Below are positions 63,401 through 64,000 of a stretch of 64,000 bases of DNA, in pieces. The DNA lies in the NCBI RefSeq assembly GCF_030269365.1, contig NZ_BSTF01000001.1, positions 496,001-560,000 on the forward strand. Reading direction: 5' to 3'. The notes beneath the pieces are model-generated. The model saw only the letters and a program-made list of their open reading frames with translations, did no database searches and was not told the DNA's origin. Source of the stretch: Lentzea sp. NBRC 102530. Lineage in GTDB: Bacteria > Actinomycetota > Actinomycetes > Mycobacteriales > Pseudonocardiaceae. Position 1 is the stretch's first letter, and every line of letters begins with the position of its first letter. The position numbers were made by a program, and so were the translations under genes.

Positions 63401-64000
63401 ACTCGTCGACCCACAGCTCCGCCTTGCCCGAGAGCGGCTCGGGTCCCGGCAGCACGGTGACCGTTGGAGTCGTCCGGAACGGCGAGCCGGGGGTCAGGCG
63501 CTTGACCCACGGACGGGCCCTGGTGTGGCTCTGGATCTGGATCTCCAGCTCGACGTCGTGCTCGAAGACGTGTGCGGCACCTCCAGCGCTCTCCTCGCTG
63601 GAGGACACCGTGAGCGCGCCACGGTTGCGCGCGCTCTGGTTGTCGGAGTACTGGAACGGGGTGATGGCCGCGCCGATGAAGCCGGAGACGTCATCGCTGC
63701 CCGGCGCGATCACGGCACGCCCCTCCAGACCGGCGGACCAGCCGACGTCCGTGGTCGTGGCGCCGGTGAGCGTGGAGGTCGCCTCCGCCGTGCGGGAGAT
63801 CGTCCGGTCCTCGACGCGGCCGAGGTGCGTGCCCGGTCCGGTCCTGGCCTTGACCGTGACGCTGACGAACCGGTCGGTGAACAGACCGCTCGTCTTGAAG
63901 TTCACCGAGATGCCGGGCCCGATCAGGCTGCCGAACCTCGCCCGCAGCGCGGCGGGGGACAGCGCGGTGGTGAGCTTGCGCGAGTTGACCAGCTGTCCGC
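60438..64000 (-). CDS. Giant protein with beta-rich modules, 5' end outside the window
   Basis: The open frame runs off the right edge, so only the C-terminal 1186 residues are present. It contains at least four beta-rich modules like those in the giant at 26790: each has a basic T/S-R-rich strand, a Gly/Ser-rich stretch, and a long alternating strand such as H-D-V-E-L-E-I-Q-I-Q-S-H. The edge segment G-Q-L-x(3)-K-L-T-T-A-L-S aligns with G-Q-L-S-H-Y-I-T-E-A-L-S in that giant. The last 300 residues form a long coiled coil (repeated E, A, L, R and Q), ending S-S-Q-L-T-L-F. No signal or enzymatic motif is visible in this part. It is probably another large exported protein of the same group. Confidence 0.75.
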   Translation of the reverse strand, partial: GQLVNSRKLTTALSPAALRARFGSLIGPGISVNFKTSGLFTDRFVSVTVKARTGPGTHLGRVEDRTISRTAEATSTLTGATTTDVGWSAGLEGRAVIAPGSDDVSGFIGAAITPFQYSDNQSARNRGALTVSSSEESAGGAAHVFEHDVELEIQIQSHTRARPWVKRLTPGSPFRTTPTVTVLPGPEPLSGKAELWVDESSVLREDPSEFAPGTPAVTPLPEPPAIDALTSDGNPSILRWEGMAHSEFLRDEALRLMAEAAGGDGVLGLPGSAARERLDSMFSPERLGARSGEMLTSGLREGGFRYERRVADRVGAVGMRLSLHNPQVVTSAKAGEAETAWTGVFKAGADKIRRRAFGGNAQLLGYANGVGETAVGRGQTATRANWTPWGRRKVVTSEVSARIDRANELSPHDRTVLVRYDAGVRMVAESREESIVNGSVSRAAADIALPGSVFAWLTEAQARDQGLLPGSTPRAPLPGPLAGLDAESGVFGMATLAESPDLSPLVQATRDALGDLGGKLLPRSVFDDSMGSLEQLRVLTGAGTVGSLLDDVLDGGVPLTAHTTGLLTSAGYEVRLKGIVLGTEFLDVRYDDGVLSTSVTTSRGARRIIERFTSLGGQLRIAGRGMFSSAESGTRGSEGVSGGVGATHDHFRSRTTASGAAATRTALSDGAQARDRARIRFVLEVSKGTEVLSSVTTDAEVTVLTPADDRRVLQRSIPPTAPETSEVPAADRTAESLTTWRGRGAKLPATTAVTATRGAAQLRDAATRALALADAPVRLTDAGTGPAHTLSTALTNSGLRAGLTTMADTGLPLPALRDRSVFHRGEATVTVHGRLANPRLLGLSESVKLLQAGKQLAAFTTDAGEGGTELASVTAGEGTVGTASGHWFAPPGLDVQKTARVLHAHDNLAVHRPVTVQHTGLTGLVRLDAEYRVVADTGGGRTGATEVRAPGSVVVRMTVADVAKLFGRDLPEELRHQQDAVRREDAAWLEQEELARRAQFAADDLWLYGETNAKRWAGAGTAAEDIAALEGDLRAAVEAVQQERASYREQRADLDHQVRILEGWSDLALALRNAAEPGSPDEVRSQEISAEVARQEVDVRAELQELTRLQQRSAADFARLNDLVLRWDEPTPPVAEVAAELAARAARAADTARAEWWAAKEALERHVAGFNLDAPTDPASSQLTLF

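Overview
The window is high-GC DNA with many GTG starts, start/stop overlaps of the ATGA and GTGA type, and actinobacterial gene families (WXG100 proteins, EccB/C/D, mycosin, SARP/BTAD-ATPase and large LuxR regulators). It comes from an actinomycete. A filamentous Pseudonocardiales-type genome (Lentzea/Saccharothrix-like) is my best guess, but that is inference. No tRNA, rRNA, insertion sequence, phage gene or CRISPR array was seen.

The centre is an ESX-like type VII secretion locus. From left to right: (1) 116-2912, a tightly overlapping operon holding a small remnant of a giant-effector trafficking domain, an OmpR-type regulator lacking its phospho-Asp, a membrane protein, an ADP-ribosyltransferase-fold protein and a T7SS-associated protein. 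(2) 2913-5973 (minus), a large LuxR ATPase regulator and a cold-shock-domain protein. (3) 6173-12468, a beta-helix/AAA ATPase fusion in the place usually held by EccA, a proline-rich protein ending in a second ART-like domain, and the membrane mycosin MycP. (4) 12509-19434, EccC on the minus strand diverging from EccD-EccB. No EccE is visible. (5) 19585-26757, two small WXG100-type proteins, an acidic repeat protein, two long helical/low-complexity substrates, a YbaB-like protein and another WXG100 protein. (6) 26790-44407, two giant genes (about 3158 and 2714 codons). The first starts with a CpnT-like WXG100 trafficking region and a membrane segment. Both carry a metzincin-like HEVxHxxGxxD helix. 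The second carries two tandem 986-residue modules, each with a caspase-like His...Cys pair and a second conserved Cys. (7) 44556-45784, a small partner gene and a second T7SS-associated paralogue.

45956-60164 is a regulatory block: three consecutive tandem pairs of regulators (two NarL-type with degenerate receivers, two SARP-ATPases, two TPR-LuxR), two small unknown genes and one more LuxR ATPase. At the right edge, on the minus strand, is the 3' part of a third giant protein sharing the beta-rich modules of the first giant. A 19-nt motif with the core TAGAGGYTTT precedes the beta-helix/AAA gene and two of the regulators, suggesting that secretion genes and regulatory block are controlled together.

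Working model (inference): a regulator-rich ESX variant exporting very large multidomain effectors built from metzincin-like, caspase-like and repeated beta-rich modules, with the two ART-like proteins and the two T7SS-associated proteins as accessory or chaperone-like parts.
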